Shown here one piece after another: positions 5,452 to 6,419 of a stretch of 6,419 nt of DNA. Positions within the stretch are counted from its first letter, which is position 1, and each line of letters starts with the position of its first letter. Origin of the DNA: DASRQK01 sp040392005 (GTDB taxonomy: Bacteria > Bacteroidota > Bacteroidia > Sphingobacteriales > Sphingobacteriaceae); NCBI GenBank assembly GCA_040392005.1, contig JBEBWT010000075.1, forward strand, positions 1 to 6,419. The letters run 5' to 3'. Both the position numbers and the translations under genes were made by a program. The notes beneath the pieces are model-generated. The model saw nothing but the letters and a program-made list of their open reading frames with translations. It searched no databases and had not been told where the DNA came from.

Positions 5452-5805
5452 TCAAAATATCAAGCCCAGCAGTTTTGGTATCCACAAAATGGCCATGGAA
5501 ATCAAGAAGCAGGTGATACCCATCTTATACTTCACGCTTGGATTCATGTTGGATAGCAATGGCAGGATCGAACAAAGCGTGAGCGCTCCGAAATATATTG
5601 CCGCAATCATATTATCAAATGTCAGGAAGTAGTCTATAAATTTTTGGTTTTCAAACAGTTTATTTATATAGTCCTCTCCATATAATCCACTCTTAATGAC
5701 TAAGGCAATACGTATTGGCCCACCAAAAGGGAAAAAGAGATATAGACTAAGCTGCACGACACACAGAAACCATACAATATAAAATGTAGTTTTCATCTTT
5801 TTCAT
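5452..5805 (-). CDS. A-family small membrane protein A1, putative immunity protein of the adjacent toxin-like gene
   Basis: This 117-residue protein starts 7 nt after the stop of the toxin-like gene. The ATG at 5803-5805 gives MKKMKTTFYIV; Met4 is a possible alternative start. It has three predicted TM helices at about 8-26, 66-85 and 95-115. A loop of about 40 residues between the first two carries FPFGGP (25-30) and SGLYGEDYINKLFENQ (39-54). It has a close paralogue at 3014-3349, sharing PxGGP, IKxGxY and the final PKL. Its stop TGA (5452-5454) is directly followed, in the same frame, by the displaced module T'. A short membrane protein immediately after a polymorphic-toxin-like C-terminus is the classical place for an immunity gene. 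No named immunity family is recognised. Confidence 0.8.
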   Translation of the reverse strand: MKKMKTTFYIVWFLCVVQLSLYLFFPFGGPIRIALVIKSGLYGEDYINKLFENQKFIDYFLTFDNMIAAIYFGALTLCSILPLLSNMNPSVKYKMGITCFLISMAILWIPKLLGLIF

Positions 5806-5812
5806 TTAACTA

Positions 5813-6419
5813 TTAATCTGGACAATCTCTGCTTAGTGTACTTAGTGGGGCTCGGCCTTCTAAAACATCTTTGACCTGTTGCCAGTCGGGACGATAAATC
5901 TGTGGGTCACTTACAGTAGAATTCCCACCATTCGTATTTACAAAGTTCTCGATTTTGCTTTGGAAAGACTCCCAAAGTGCATCTGCAATTGCGAATGGTG
6001 AAAGAGATGGCAAGAGAAAGTCAGCTACTGCTTTTAATGTTGTACCACCCGCATTCGTTAATCGATCTACAGCTCTGGTATAAAACGTATAAGAGCCATT
6101 TGTGTTTTGAGTAAAGCCAAAATCCCGGTGTCCGCTAACAGGATGTGATGCATACATGGGGTCAAAGATAGTAGAAAATGTCCATCCAGTACTACTGTAA
6201 TCACTCACTATGACAGAACCATTATCGGGGCCTGGAATATCCAAAGCAACTACTGCACCCAAAGGATTTGAGGAGTTCCATAATGCGATATCATTTACTC
6301 CATACCATTGATAAGGGATGAATGTACTGTAACTGGTATTTACGAAACTATTGATATTTTTCCGGATATGTTCCAGGAATTGTTCCGGAGTCTGCCTGAC
6401 TCCATTGATGATAGGGAGT
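5813..6419 (-). CDS. C-terminal part of a large RHS-like / polymorphic-toxin-like protein (partial)
   Basis: The frame is open from the window edge and gives 201 residues before TAA at 5813-5815; the 5' part lies beyond 6419. It reads PIINGVRQTPEQFLEHIRKN (3-22), then DIPGPDNGSV (60-69), HPVSGHRDFGF (92-102), SYTFYTRAVDRL (109-120), a hydrophobic stretch (TLKAVADFLLPSLSPFAIADALW, 127-149) and the tail EGRAPLSTLSRDCPD. The middle resembles domains at the C-terminal end of large Bacteroidota RHS-type or secreted repeat proteins, recalled from memory and unverified. No nuclease or other toxin active site is evident. The short motif INSFVNT/IENFVNT occurs twice (22-28, 156-162). Its duplicated tail and following small membrane protein support a polymorphic toxin role. 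Confidence 0.65.
   Translation of the reverse strand, partial: LPIINGVRQTPEQFLEHIRKNINSFVNTSYSTFIPYQWYGVNDIALWNSSNPLGAVVALDIPGPDNGSVIVSDYSSTGWTFSTIFDPMYASHPVSGHRDFGFTQNTNGSYTFYTRAVDRLTNAGGTTLKAVADFLLPSLSPFAIADALWESFQSKIENFVNTNGGNSTVSDPQIYRPDWQQVKDVLEGRAPLSTLSRDCPD

Overview
The window looks like part of a Bacteroidota chromosome, probably of the Chitinophagaceae/Sphingobacteriia kind. Ribosome-binding sites are largely A/T-rich with no Shine-Dalgarno sequence, the best promoter candidates have the Bacteroidota form (TTG, about 17-23 nt, TAnnTTTG), and the protein sequences have the flavour of that phylum. No database search was possible, so family names for the two catabolic enzymes rest on clear motifs, and those for the right half on internal comparison.

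Left part (1-2711), moderate GC and conserved metabolism. The last 53 codons of an APC-type amino-acid permease run on the + strand and converge on a two-gene tyrosine catabolism operon on the - strand. That operon is hmgA (homogentisate 1,2-dioxygenase) followed 16 nt later by hpd (4-hydroxyphenylpyruvate dioxygenase). The enzymes catalyse consecutive steps: 4-hydroxyphenylpyruvate to homogentisate to maleylacetoacetate.

Middle (2712-3013), gene-poor. It contains a candidate hmgA promoter, a perfect 15-bp palindrome between its two promoter boxes, a tandem pair of CTTGGnnCCAA-type dyads further upstream, a second promoter-like sequence and a doubtful 33-codon ORF.

Right part (3014-6419), clearly AT-richer and all on the - strand. 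It has the layout of a polymorphic toxin / poly-immunity locus. In transcription order: (T) the C-terminal 201 residues of a larger RHS-like or toxin-like protein that continues past the window; (A1) a small 3-TM protein 7 nt downstream; (T') a displaced second copy of the C-terminal module with no normal start, 75% identical to T over its last 56 residues; (B1-B4) four tandem, diverged, 4-TM paralogues sharing YxYYD and LLPFQLIK motifs; and (A2) a second member of the A family, broken by two compensating frameshifts. Genes overlap or are separated by only a few bases, so the block is probably one transcription unit with the toxin gene. The toxin/immunity reading is inference from architecture: no toxin catalytic motif or named immunity domain was recognised.
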